Shown here piece by piece: positions 1 through 9,473 of a stretch of 64,000 nucleotides of DNA; the first letter of the stretch is position 1; each line of letters begins with the position of its first letter. The stretch covers positions 8,920,001 to 8,984,000 of the forward strand of contig CM032230.1 in NCBI GenBank assembly GCA_019009955.1, given 5' to 3'. The position numbers and the translations under genes were made by a program. The DNA is from Riptortus pedestris. Lineage: Eukaryota > Arthropoda > Insecta > Hemiptera > Alydidae. The notes beneath the pieces were generated by a model. That model ran no database searches. It was not told where the DNA came from and was given only the letters and a program-made list of their open reading frames with translations.

Positions 1-1796
1 AAGTGGTTCTACTTCGTATCTGCATGTACTTCACACAGTAAAAGGTCAACGATAGCAATACTTCGTATTTAAGCTTCTAATAAAGTGGTTCTACTTCGTA
101 TCTGCATGTACTTCACACAGTAAAAGGTCAACGATAGCAATACTTCGTATTTAAGCTTCTAATAAAGTGGTTCTACTTTGTATCTGCATGTACTTCACAC
201 AGTAAAAGGTCAACGAAAGCAATACTTCGTATTTAAGCTTCTAATAAAGTGGTTCTACTTCGTATCTGCATGTACTTCACACAGTAAAAGGTCAACGAAA
301 GCAATACTTCGCATTTAAGCTTCTAATAAAGTGGTTCTACTTCGTATCTGCATGTACTTCACACAGTAAAAGGTCAACGAAAGCAATACTTCGTATTTAA
401 GCTTCTAATAAAGTGGTTCTACTTCGTATCTGCATGTACTTCACACAGTAAAAGGTCAACGAAAGCAATACTTCGTATTTAAGCTTCTAATAAAGTGGTT
501 CTACTTCGTATCTGCATGTACCACCCACAGTAAAAGGTCAACGAAAGCAATACTTCGTATTTAAGCTTCTAATAAAGTGGTTCTACTTCGTATCTGCATG
601 TACTTCACACAGTAAAAGGTCAACGAAAGCAATACTTCGTATTTAAGCTTCTAATAAAGTGGTTCTACTTCGTATCTGCATGTACTTCACACAGTAAAAG
701 GTCAACGAAAGCAATACTTCGTATTTAAGCTTCTAATAAAGTGGTTCTACTTCGTATCTGCATGTACTACACACAGTAAAAGGTCAACGAAAGCAATACT
801 TCGTATTTAAGCTTCTAATAAAGTGGTTCTACTTCGTATCTGCATGTACTTCACACAGTAAAAGGTCAACGAAAGCAATACTTCGTATTTAAGCTTCTAA
901 TAAAGTGGTTCTACTTCGTATCTGCATGTACTTCACACAGTAAAAGGTCAACGAAAGCAATAATTCGTATTTAAGCTTCTAATAAAGTGGTTCTACTTCG
1001 TATCTGCATGTACTTCACACAGTAAAAGGTCAACGAAAGCAATACTTCGTATTTAAGCTTCTAATAAAGTGGTTCTACTTCGTATCTGCATGTACTTCAC
1101 ACAGTAAAAGGTCAACGAAAGCAATACTTCGTATTTAAGCTTCTAATAAAGTGGTTCTACTTCGTATCTGCATGTACTTCACACAGTAAAAGGTCAACGA
1201 AAGCAATACTTCGTATTTAAGCTTCTAATAAAGTGGTTCTACTTCGTATCTGCATGTACCACCCACAGTAAAAGGTCAACGAAAGCAATACTTCGTATTT
1301 AAGCTTCTAATAAAGTGGTTCTACTGCGTATCTGCATGTACTTCACACAGTAAAAGGTCAACGATAGCAATACTTCGTATTTAAGCTTCTAATAAAGTGG
1401 TTCTACTTCGTATCTGCATGTACCACCCACAGTAAAAGGTCAACGAAAGCAATACTTCGTATTTAAGCTTCTAATAAAGTGGTTCTACTTCGTATCTGCA
1501 TGTACTTCACACAGTAAAAGGTCAACGAAAGCAATACTTCGTATTTAAGCTTCTAATAAAGTGGTTCTACTTCGTATCTGCATGTACTTCACACAGTAAA
1601 AGGTCAACGAAAGCAATACTTCGTATTTAAGCTTCTAATAAAGTGGTTCTACTTCGTATCTGCATGTACTTCACACAGTAAAAGGTCAACGAAAGCAATA
1701 CTTCGTATTTAAGCTTCTAATAAAGTGGTTCTACTTCGTATCTGCACGTACTTCACACAGTAAAAGCTCAATGAAGACAATATTTTCGAATTAAGA
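1..1796. repeat. 82-bp satellite array, about 22 units
   Basis: Units begin with AAGTGGTTCTACTTCGTATC at 1, 83, 165 and so on to 1723, an exact 82-bp step without a single length change. Each unit holds one AAGCTT. Units differ by only a few bases; a CCACCC variant of the usual CTTCAC occurs in the units starting at 493, 1231 and 1395, and a GATAGC variant of GAAAGC in the first two units and in the unit at 1313. The array runs off the left edge of the window, so its true length is unknown. The unit is recognisably a segment of family A (compare 8989-9080 and 14621-14710), and the last unit decays into ordinary family A sequence. Confidence 0.97.
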
Positions 1797-1935
1797 TTCG
1801 CACAATGTTGTTCACTATATTAATTATTGCTAATATGACTTGTAAAGGAGTGGGGATTTACCCCACTATGATATAATTATGGAGATTTTTCGAAATTGTC
1901 TCCTCTCAATCCTCCCTCTCACTGGTCGTATATAT
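1769..1935 (+). mobile_element. family A remnant continuing out of the satellite
   Basis: After the last satellite unit the sequence continues as the normal downstream part of family A: an AATATGACTTGTAAAGGAGT stretch matching the ATAACATGGATGGGAGTGGG region of the copy at 14249-15224, then a C/T-rich part resembling CCTCCCTCTCACTGGTC. It stops before a (TA)n core of normal length. Confidence 0.7.
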
Positions 1936-2812
1936 GTGTATAATATATCGCACGTCAGGTATCACACGTAAGAAAGAGAAAAAGAGGATCTTAAGAATTG
2001 ATTGCCTGTTTCTACAAATTAGGTTTTTATGATTTGAATATGAAGCAACAATAATTAGAAATAGACTTTAATTCATAAATATTCCGTTAAACCGTGTATT
2101 ACAACACTCTTCGGCTACAAATGTGAAGACCAGTTCGTTCGACACTAGTTCTTTTTACAAAAGTCTTTTTTGACAAACGTCGTTTGAACAGAATATAATT
2201 AGAAATAATAGAAAAAATGAGTTCGTATTCCTCACGAAAATTTGTATGGAATATAACAATACGAAAGAAAATCTGAACCTTATAATAACCGTTATTTTTA
2301 AAATACATTTGCCGCTTTCCAACACTTGTTAAAGTCTCGTTGGAATAAGATTGCATGATTAGCAAGTACATTGACTGAAGCAGTTTATCTTGAAATCTAA
2401 AAGCTCTAAGTTGATTCAGAGGATGGGTTTCGAGATTTCAAAATTAAGGTTTTTAAAATTAATTTTAATTTTTTTTATTTGCAGATTCTGATAAAACTAT
2501 TTGCATAAAGGAAATTGCAATTAAAAATAAACGATTATTAAAGATAATTTAATGCCCTTCAAAACGAGGTAGCCAGAAAACATCCAATAACAATACTCTA
2601 TATGCTGCAGCGAAATGTATATAATAAAACATAGGTACATTGAAAAATCACAATAATCACGATTTTTCTGTAATACTATTAGGAATAGGAACATACATCA
2701 TATAAACAATTTTTTCTGTAATCGTTGAATAATGGTAACATTACTAAACTGAAATGAGTGAAGAAAGTGAAACATTTTGCAATAGAGTGAAGAAAGTGAA
2801 TTGCCTTCTTAA
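1936..2812. other. AT-rich DNA without recognised feature
   Basis: No coding signal, tandem array or family A piece is visible. Open frames here are short and AT-driven. Confidence 0.5.
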
Positions 2813-2825
2813 TTATTATTATTAT

Positions 2826-3042
2826 TTATTCCGTCCACTTTTTTGCAACTTAGGCTAATCGGGACGGGTTATCTACAGGTTACAACCCTTTTCTAGCCAG
2901 GGTGGAATTTTAGGACGTTATTTAATGAATGTCATCAGTAAATAATTTCCTTTGCCCAGGCGGGAATCGAACTCGCCACTCTAGGTTTACCATGTGAGAT
3001 AAAGGTCAACGCTTTAACTCGCATGGCTAACCTGAGCCCCAA
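2826..3042 (-). mobile_element. tRNA-derived SINE, near full length, with target duplication
   Basis: Read on the minus strand it starts GGGGCTCAGGTTAGCCATGC, with a box A-like TTAGCCATGCGAGTT and a box B-like GAGTTCGATTCCCGCC, the internal RNA polymerase III promoter of tRNA-derived SINEs. A unique body follows (AACCTGTAGATAACCCGTCC) and then an (ATT)n tail. The direct repeat GCCTTCTTAATTA lies at 2813-2825 and 3043-3055 and is a 13-bp target-site duplication. It does not fold as a full tRNA, so it is not a tRNA gene. About ten whole or partial copies of this SINE occur in the window. Confidence 0.88.
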
Positions 3043-3055
3043 GCCTTCTTAATTA

Positions 3056-3417
3056 GTAATAAGTATAAATTAAAAAATAATTTGAAGTTGGAAATTAAAT
3101 GCTTTTAAATGTTTCTTAACATTGTAAGAATTTATTTTAACAAAATAAATTGAAATGTGAATGAATTATTGGTGGAAATAATCAATATATTTTAAAATTT
3201 AAATATAATAATAATTACCTTCCTTGTTTATAACCTGCACTTGTTTATAACTGCACTACTTCACAATCATCACTAGTTGTTTTATAACTATGCTTATAAC
3301 CTTTCACAACCATGCTTATAACCTACCAACAACATACCATAATGTTCACAACATCCTAATTTTGTTCATATTCTGGTTAGATCTGATCATGTATTACACG
3401 ATTACAGAAAAAATTTA
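3056..3417. other. AT-rich DNA without recognised feature
   Basis: Short repeated words such as TTTATAAC and CATGCTTATAACC recur locally around 3220-3330, but there is no clean array and no coding signal. Confidence 0.45.
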
Positions 3418-3541
3418 ATATTACACTCGTGACGAAAGTAGAATTTACAACTCTCGTGAAATTACCAGACTCGCTTCGCTCGTGTGGGTAAACGTTTCAC
3501 TCGAGTTGTAAAATGATCTACTTTCGTCACTTGTATAATAA
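3418..3541. mobile_element. fold-back MITE-like hairpin
   Basis: The left arm holds GTGACGAAAGTAGAATTTAC then AACTCTCGTGAAATTACC. The right arm, reverse-complemented, gives GTGACGAAAGTAGATCATTT then ACAACTCGAGTGAAACG and TTTACC. The arms are about 45-50 bp with small length differences, around a loop rich in TCGCTTCGCTCG. Almost the whole element is inverted repeat. No coding capacity. Flanking AATA words could be a target duplication but are too simple to be sure. Confidence 0.7.
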
Positions 3542-3609
3542 ATAACTATTGTTCCTTTTAAGAGTAGAACCACCTGTAGAAGTTTGTCTATCTACTTACG
3601 AAACACTCT

Positions 3610-3757
3610 GTTTACAAAACACATAGTTTTGAAGGGACATCATTTTCATCATCTCCTAGGTAGGATCGTTGGAAATTTGAGGAAAATTTTCGAAAATCAC
3701 ACAATAAGTACAACCTCAAAAGCTAATTTACCATAAGGGAAATCTACACAGAAAAAT
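3610..3757 (+). mobile_element. family A, 3' end fragment
   Basis: Matches only the part after the (TA)n core: TTTTGAAGGGACATCATTTT, then CTCCTAGGTAGGATCG, AGTACAACCTCAAAAGC and the decayed terminal hairpin TTTACCATAAGGGAAATC. Confidence 0.75.
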
Positions 3758-5395
3758 CACTGCTTTCTGAGAAGACGAGTCCTGAGATCATTGCCGAACT
3801 CACTTACCTGAGATCCCGTTTGTCTATTACCAAGTTTCCCAAAGTGGTCGAAATCGGTTTCCCAGGGGCCGTGATCTTATTTCTAATATTGATTTTGGGG
3901 GTCGTCAAGGTGTAAAAAGACAATTTATTATTTGAAACTTTCTGGATACTGTATAAGTTGTGTTCATGTACCAACTTGTTATAAGAATTACTAATATTTT
4001 AGTAGGAACATGAAAATCAATGAACGCGGAGATTTAAGACTGCAACTCACCAATATTGTACGAGATTTAGATCGATTCGTAGGAAGCCACCATGTTCATC
4101 CAACGCACCGAACTGTTTATTTTTGTTATCATTAATTTGCGATTTTAATGGCTTTTTTTTCAAAAATAATTATTTAATTTTTATTAATAATTGTTACTTA
4201 CACGTGATATTTACTAAATTTTATATATATTTATTTTGTTAAATTATGATGAGAAAATGACGTTTGTCTACCTAACCAACAGCAAATCGGTAAGTACTTT
4301 GTATCAATAGAAAAAAAAAACTGAATATAGGAGTATTATAGCAATTTTGCTATGGGGGTCTCTATATAAATTTTGGAAAAGGGGTCTCTAGCCTCCCAAA
4401 AAAAAATAGTTTCGGAATCCTTGCTATGAACTATATACTATTGGTGAGTATGTATCACAACTACGATGTATGAATAATATATGCCTTGGCAAACATTTCT
4501 TATTTTATGGTATACTGAGACGTCATTACTGTATTTGTACATCTTGCATGTTTCTGCAAACTCTCGCCCAGGCTAGAAGAGTAAGTACCTCAGTCTGGGA
4601 TGTTTTCTCAGGAATCAGACAAGACAAAGAGTCTGCAAGAAGAGACCCTCTCTCCTAACTCTTTCAATAGGCGGGCGCTGTTCTGACTTGCGTTGAATAA
4701 AAGTGCAGAAGAGTTTGGGTAATTAAATGCAGGCTGTAGTGGGGTCTTAACCCCTGCTTTGCAAATCCTTAAGCCATGGAGAAACAAACCTCTTTGTTTT
4801 GACGGCCTGTCTACCTCTTTGGGCGGGACAATACCCATCTGCTTGGAGCCATTAGCCCTTCGAAGCTCGTTTAAAGTTTTACCTCTTCGATTGTTGTCTT
4901 CCCGGACTTGCACCCAACCCCTGCGCAACTTGTAAAGGTCTTCACCCCTCTCCAAGTACACTAATCTAACTTGGAGTGCGCTTCGCCTAATGCTTCCTGC
5001 ATAAGATGCCCCACGCGATAGCCATTCAAGTAGGATCCTTTATGACTTTTGCCTTAAGAAATTCACTCCACGTAACTACCCCACGGGACATAAAGTAACT
5101 GCAGTTATGGTTCGGAAATTATTTGTTTGTGAATACAAGAGGCCATTTGTTGACTAACTCAGCTTCTATGAATAAATGCGAAATGTGATGAAAATCACAT
5201 TTCGTCCATTACCCAAGTACAACCTTAATATAATTACAAATGCTGTGACGGGAGGATCTATTTTTATCTTAACCAACATTATTCTTAGAAGATCTCTAAA
5301 GATGTGTTACTCCAGCAGATTAAGAGCTGCACGTCAGATATCTGCATGGTTTTCGTTGGCACTGCGTGACAAACTCTTCATTTGAAAGACCTGAA
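3758..5395. other. non-repetitive stretch, no supported gene
   Basis: 4100-4450 is AT-rich. 4600-5070 is markedly richer in G+C and has a minus-strand frame open for about 150 codons, but no recognisable motif, splice structure or start context supports it. No tandem or dispersed repeat was recognised. Confidence 0.4.
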
Positions 5396-5399
5396 TCAA

Positions 5400-5838
5400 G
5401 AATCACCTCAGACCCATGGCCGAACTAGCTAGCCGGAAACTCACGACTACTACCGAAGTCAGCAGATCTCATCATGCCCGTTAGTTACGCTCAATAAAAT
5501 GCATATATCCCGGTTAATATTCAAGATAGAGAATAAATGTATATAACAATATTTATAGTAAAATCCCACCCGCCTCCATTGGTCCGATTTCAGCCATTAA
5601 CGAACTTGACCTTTATTTTTACATTAAACGATTAAATATCGAGTTTGGTGAGGATCAAGCAAAACTTGCTTACATAATATGTACTTGTATATTATATGTT
5701 TGTATATCATTTTGAACTGACCTCATTTTCGTCAACTCCTGGGTAGGATTGATGGTCATTGGAGGAAATTTTTCAAAAATCACGTCATGAGTACGACTTC
5801 AATAGCTGATTTACCTTAAGGGAAATCTGCTAAAATTT
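5400..5838 (+). mobile_element. family A copy, decayed core
   Basis: Contains the short-form head (GGCCGAACTAGCTAGCCGG), the segment GGTTAATATTCAAGATAGAG, then TTTCAGCCATTAACGAACTT. An expired (TA)n with point changes lies at 5665-5715, and the 3' end TTAAGGGAAATCTGCTAAAA follows. The first end hairpin is missing. Confidence 0.85.
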
Positions 5839-5929
5839 ACTACTCTTGCACAAATTAATAGTACCCGCCTCTTATGATAGTAATAGTCGTACCAGAGAGG
5901 TAGCCCTGCGAAAACTCACGGGGCATCAT

Positions 5930-6539
5930 TAACTCGCCCCCCCCCCAACCTACGACCGAGCCCGCTACTCGTCCTCTTTCCACGAAGGAGACCGGACCTG
6001 TACGAAAGGAGAAGGTCTATGGCAAACATATTTCCCGTAGGCTCAGGGGGGAGCAGCCTTTGTAAAAGGAAGGGACATATGCATTTTCGATTGGAACAGG
6101 CCGTAGATCCCAATTCGGACTTGAAGAAAAAAAAACAATTAACACAAGACTATTATGAAGAAAGCAAAAGACAGTATATATCTTGGAAGGCACATGCCGT
6201 AGACCCAAGCTTGGACTTTGAAGGGGGGGGGGAGTAAGTGACGCAAGACTATTGTAAGGGAGCCTCTCTCACCCTGAGTGACGGCTCTCAGTGGCCGCCG
6301 AACTGGTGCAGTACGACTGCACGCCGACTCGGGGCAAACTCCGTATACCCTGAGGGACTTGGATGGGGAAGAAACATGCCAAGAGAACACACACACACAC
6401 ACATATATATATATATCAAAAAGAATCTTGTAGCCGTCACTTAAAGCGCGACTACGACTCTCAGCTGCCGCGACCGCCAAGCCGTGCTCGCTCCAAGCCG
6501 AAGGCGGGTCGTCGCCTCACGGTAAACCGAGGCGAATTC
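5930..6539 (-). other. probable rDNA intergenic/3' external spacer
   Basis: Lies directly downstream of the 28S 3' end on the minus strand and is G+C-rich unlike its neighbours. It contains two copies of a sub-repeat about 96 bp apart: CCGTAGATCCCAATTCGGAC at 6101 and CCGTAGACCCAAGCTTGGAC at 6197, each followed by an ACACAAGACTATT/ACGCAAGACTATT word. Short internal repeats of this kind are usual in rDNA spacers. A (CA)n(TA)n microsatellite sits at 6391-6416. The assignment rests on position next to 28S and composition, not on spacer homology, which is not conserved between species. Confidence 0.6.
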
Positions 6540-6928
6540 CCATGGGCAAGGGCCGAGTCTTAACATATGGCAACTGCTCTCCCGAGTACAGCACACTGCC
6601 CGATAGAAAAGTCGTCTACAGACGATTTAAGGACATCGAACTCCCCCGGGAAGGGGGTTGAACTATGTTATGACACCGGAAACCGTCCGGCATATAAGGG
6701 GGTCCTGGCGAACGGGTAATAGAGTCACATTGGTTTGAGCCTCTCGACTCACGAGACCCATCGTTATATCGGCGCTTTTAGTCGGGATTCGGTCTTAGAG
6801 GCGTTCAGGCCTAATCCCTCGGATGGTAGGTTCGCACCAGTGGCGTGTCAGCCGAGTGCGTGTACCAATTGTCCGAACCTACGGTTCCTTTCGTACTAAC
6901 CAGGATTACTATAGCGACGACGTCCCTT

Positions 6929-6963
<35 letters not shown>

Positions 6964-7104
6964 TAACCCAGCTCACGTTCCCTATTAGTGGGTCAACATT
7001 CCTACGCTTGGCGACAGCCCTTGGCTAGATAGTAGGTAGGGACAGAGGGAATCTCATTAAACCGTTCATGCGCGTCACAAATTAGATGACGAGGCATTTG
7101 GCTA
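6540..7104 (-). pseudogene. 28S rRNA 3' part, internally deleted and mutated
   Basis: Read on the minus strand this starts TAGCCAAATGCCTCGTCATC and continues with the universal 28S words GTGACGCGCATGAA, CCACTAATAGGGAACGTGAG, AGACCGTCGTGAGACAGG and TTAGTTTTACCCTACTGA. It ends near GACTCGGCCCTTG, the typical 28S 3' terminus. Three signs show that it is not a working rRNA. In known 28S several hundred bases separate TATCTAGC from CCAAGCGTTGG; here they are about 15 bp apart (near 7010-7030), so the peptidyl-transferase part of the molecule is missing. The sarcin-ricin loop, normally AGTACGAGAGGAAC, reads AGTACGAAAGGAAC (6886-6899). Other conserved positions are also changed, for example ATGAACGGTTTAATGAG. 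It is a single dispersed fragment, not a tandem rDNA unit. Confidence 0.92.
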
Positions 7105-7436
7105 TAACAACTTTATTTGCGAATAACATATACAACAAATAAAATACCCCATTTCACAATAATCATAAAAAAATAACCCTTCCTGAAAAAAAAAAAATCC
7201 TCGGGTCATACATTTTGGGGCTCGCTACACCCCTAGTGGTATGCCCCGAATGGGCATGTTGGCCTTCCCAGATACCAAACAAAAATTTTGATTACAATGG
7301 TTCGAAACAAAAATTTAGCCTATCTTCGTCCTCATTGCTCCTAGCCGCTCAGATCTTCAGTCCACTGTACAGCACGTCCACCTGCTTGGGAGCCCTAGCC
7401 AAATTCGGTTCGGGCGTTAGCACTCCAGTTTGAACA
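7105..7436 (-). mobile_element. probable R2 retrotransposon 3' end (3' UTR)
   Basis: The 28S homology stops exactly before TAGCCAAATGCC on the minus strand, the position where R2 non-LTR retrotransposons insert in 28S genes. R2 elements join the gene with their 3' end at this base. The foreign sequence ends with an AATAAAG word (CAAATAAAGTTGTTA) right at the junction at 7104/7105, as expected for a 3' UTR. About 330 bp remain before family A begins. No reverse transcriptase or restriction-like endonuclease domain is left, so the family call rests on the junction. Any other sequence breaking 28S at the same base would look alike, but exact coincidence is unlikely. Confidence 0.7.
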
Positions 7437-7566
7437 GCAACAGTTTTGAAAGGAACTCATTTTTGTCATCTCCTGGGTAGGATCGATAGACATTTGAAGA
7501 AGTTCGAAAATCGCGTCATGAGTACGACCTTAATAGCTGATTTCCCCTAAGGGAAATCTGCTACAA
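7437..7566 (+). mobile_element. family A, 3' end fragment abutting the R2-like tail
   Basis: Carries GGAACTCATTTTTGTCATCT, CTGGGTAGGATCGATAG, ATGAGTACGACCTTAATAGC and the hairpin TTTCCCCTAAGGGAAATC followed by TGCTACAA. It truncates the R2-like sequence on its upstream side. Confidence 0.85.
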
Positions 7567-8705
7567 TAAGGTTTTCTGTGTTGATTTCCATTTCTGCTGC
7601 ATAATTATTATTATTATTGTAAGATGTTAACCAAAGTTGTTAAAAATGAGATCAATTTAAGTTAGTTAATGGAAGTCTATCCCTTCCGCTTTGAAAGCTG
7701 AATTGTTGACCGTCAAAATGCTCAAAGGAAGTATTCATAACCATTGTTATAGAAGGGCCCATTAATTAAATAAATAATTACGGTCCCCATTATGGGCGGA
7801 GGCAGACAATGGGAGCAGCTTAGTTACAATGTGTTCTCGAGTTGCCGGAGTGCTTGGGGAAGGGGTGAGGCTTGCTAAGGGGGAGGGGGGTTGCATTGAA
7901 TATTGAAGGGCTTAGCTGCCCTGGGAAATCCCCTCTCATGTTTCTTATCAACGAGTGTTATGGGGCCGCTAATAGGGCTCTGATAAGGGAGTTTGTGCAA
8001 CCTAAGGGAGGTTACATCCCTCCCATACAGTCTCGGATGTCAACTGCCCATTACTTCCCCAGCAGTCTCCTTATGAGGCCCTCATTATTTAATACGATCG
8101 TTTATCCGGCCCGGATGACCGAGGGCTTGTCTAACGGTGGATCTTTTGTGCCCGCCGGTTAAATTGGCCTTTTGGAGGTATACAATGACCGCTGAGGGCA
8201 TTCCAAATTCCTCCTTGGAATTACCAGCCCATTTCTGCTGGATTAGGGCCTAAACTCAAAATAGCCGTGTCGGGTTTCATCCCATTAGCATCAAGTGGTC
8301 ATATTCAGTTCACTACTGTATCATCTTCGCGGGCGATGTTTGCCCATGGCGATTATTTGGGGTTGGACAGTGAGGGGTGGGTTCCTTGATGATGATGATA
8401 GCCAATTTCTGTTATTGTAAACATCTTTGCTAAAGGTGCCCCCACACATTGCAGGAGTACTGCATAGTCTTTTCGGCATATTACATGTAGGCAAAGGCTA
8501 AGGATATATAGAAAGACAATATTTCTATCCTTCTCTACACATTTTAGGTTCATTAATTCATGTCTTGTACAGGAGTCAAGTAAACTAAATTATAATAAGT
8601 CTGCCAATCAGGGAGTGCGTAAAATAAACAGATTTCCTACGAGATGGTTGCCAAACTAGCGATCTCATCTCACCGTATATTCTTACTTTCTAAGTAAAAA
8701 CATCC
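7567..8705. other. G+C-richer unique stretch, no supported gene
   Basis: 7760-8350 is clearly less AT-rich than the surroundings and not repeated elsewhere in the window. The longest frame (7872-8162, plus) has no recognisable motif. A family A-like scrap (GGGAGTGCGTAAAATAAACA) occurs at 8612-8640. Confidence 0.4.
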
Positions 8706-9420
8706 GTCACGCAGGGGCTGCGTAAACTAAGCAGATTTCCCGCGTGATGTTTTACAAACGGTAAATACAAATGATAATACGAAACCTCCCAAATGCATCT
8801 GAAATGTAAGCAAAACAAACAGTTCTGTCAACTTCTTACCGGAAAGAAAAACAATTACAGTAATACATCTGAAAATAACGTAATAATTTGATTGAAAACT
8901 ATTTACTATATCTAGTATTGTAATTTATAATGAATCAGAATACTTTTTATCTCAAGCAATCAAAACTTAAGAAGAGGGGCTCCCCAGAACATATTTGCAT
9001 GTATCTCGTATAATAAATGTCTCTTGAAAACAATATTTGGTATTTAAGCTTCCAATGATGTGGTTTATTACATAACCGAATATTATTTATGTACCATGAG
9101 TAGAAGTGGCGGCTAAAGGCTGAAAACTGAAAAATGCAAATATCTTGATTAATATTCAAGATAGGGTATAAATGTATATAATAATATTTATATTACATTT
9201 AATTTATTATAAGATTGTTTCTATAAATTTTTCGATCCGACTTAGAGTAACGAAGATATTTCGAAAATGCCCTCCTCGAAAGCCCCCCCCCCCTCCCACT
9301 TGCCCGATTTCAGCCGTTAACGAACTTGATTTGTCTCTTTACATAAATGTTTAAATATCGAGTTTGGTAATGATCAAACAAAAAGTGCGACAGCTAGAGC
9401 AATAACAAACAAATATATAT

Positions 9421-9471
<51 letters not shown>
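8706..9471 (+). mobile_element. family A, long form, lacking its 3' end
   Basis: Begins CATCCGTCACGCAGGGGCTG, keeps the long-form AT-rich segment (TACTATATCTAGTATTGTAA), and includes the satellite-related part at 8989-9080 (TTTGCATGTATCTCGTATAA). It then has the GGTTAATATTCAAGATAGGG core and ends in a (TA)n of about 25 repeats at 9416-9468. Nothing of the post-core 3' part follows. Confidence 0.9.

Positions 9472-9473
<2 letters not shown>

Noticed and set aside
1..1796. Regular repeats considered as a CRISPR-like array
   Set aside because: Units are contiguous with no variable spacers, and the setting is eukaryotic.
4608..5075. Minus-strand frame open for about 150 codons in G+C-richer DNA
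   Set aside because: No recognisable motif, no convincing start or splice sites, and low stop density is expected at this composition.
6540..7104. 28S homology considered as a working rRNA gene
   Set aside because: Internal deletion, altered sarcin-ricin loop, no 18S or 5.8S nearby.
7872..8162. Plus-strand frame of 96 codons
   Set aside because: No motif, unusual residue mix and no neighbouring exon signals; treated as chance in G+C-rich DNA.
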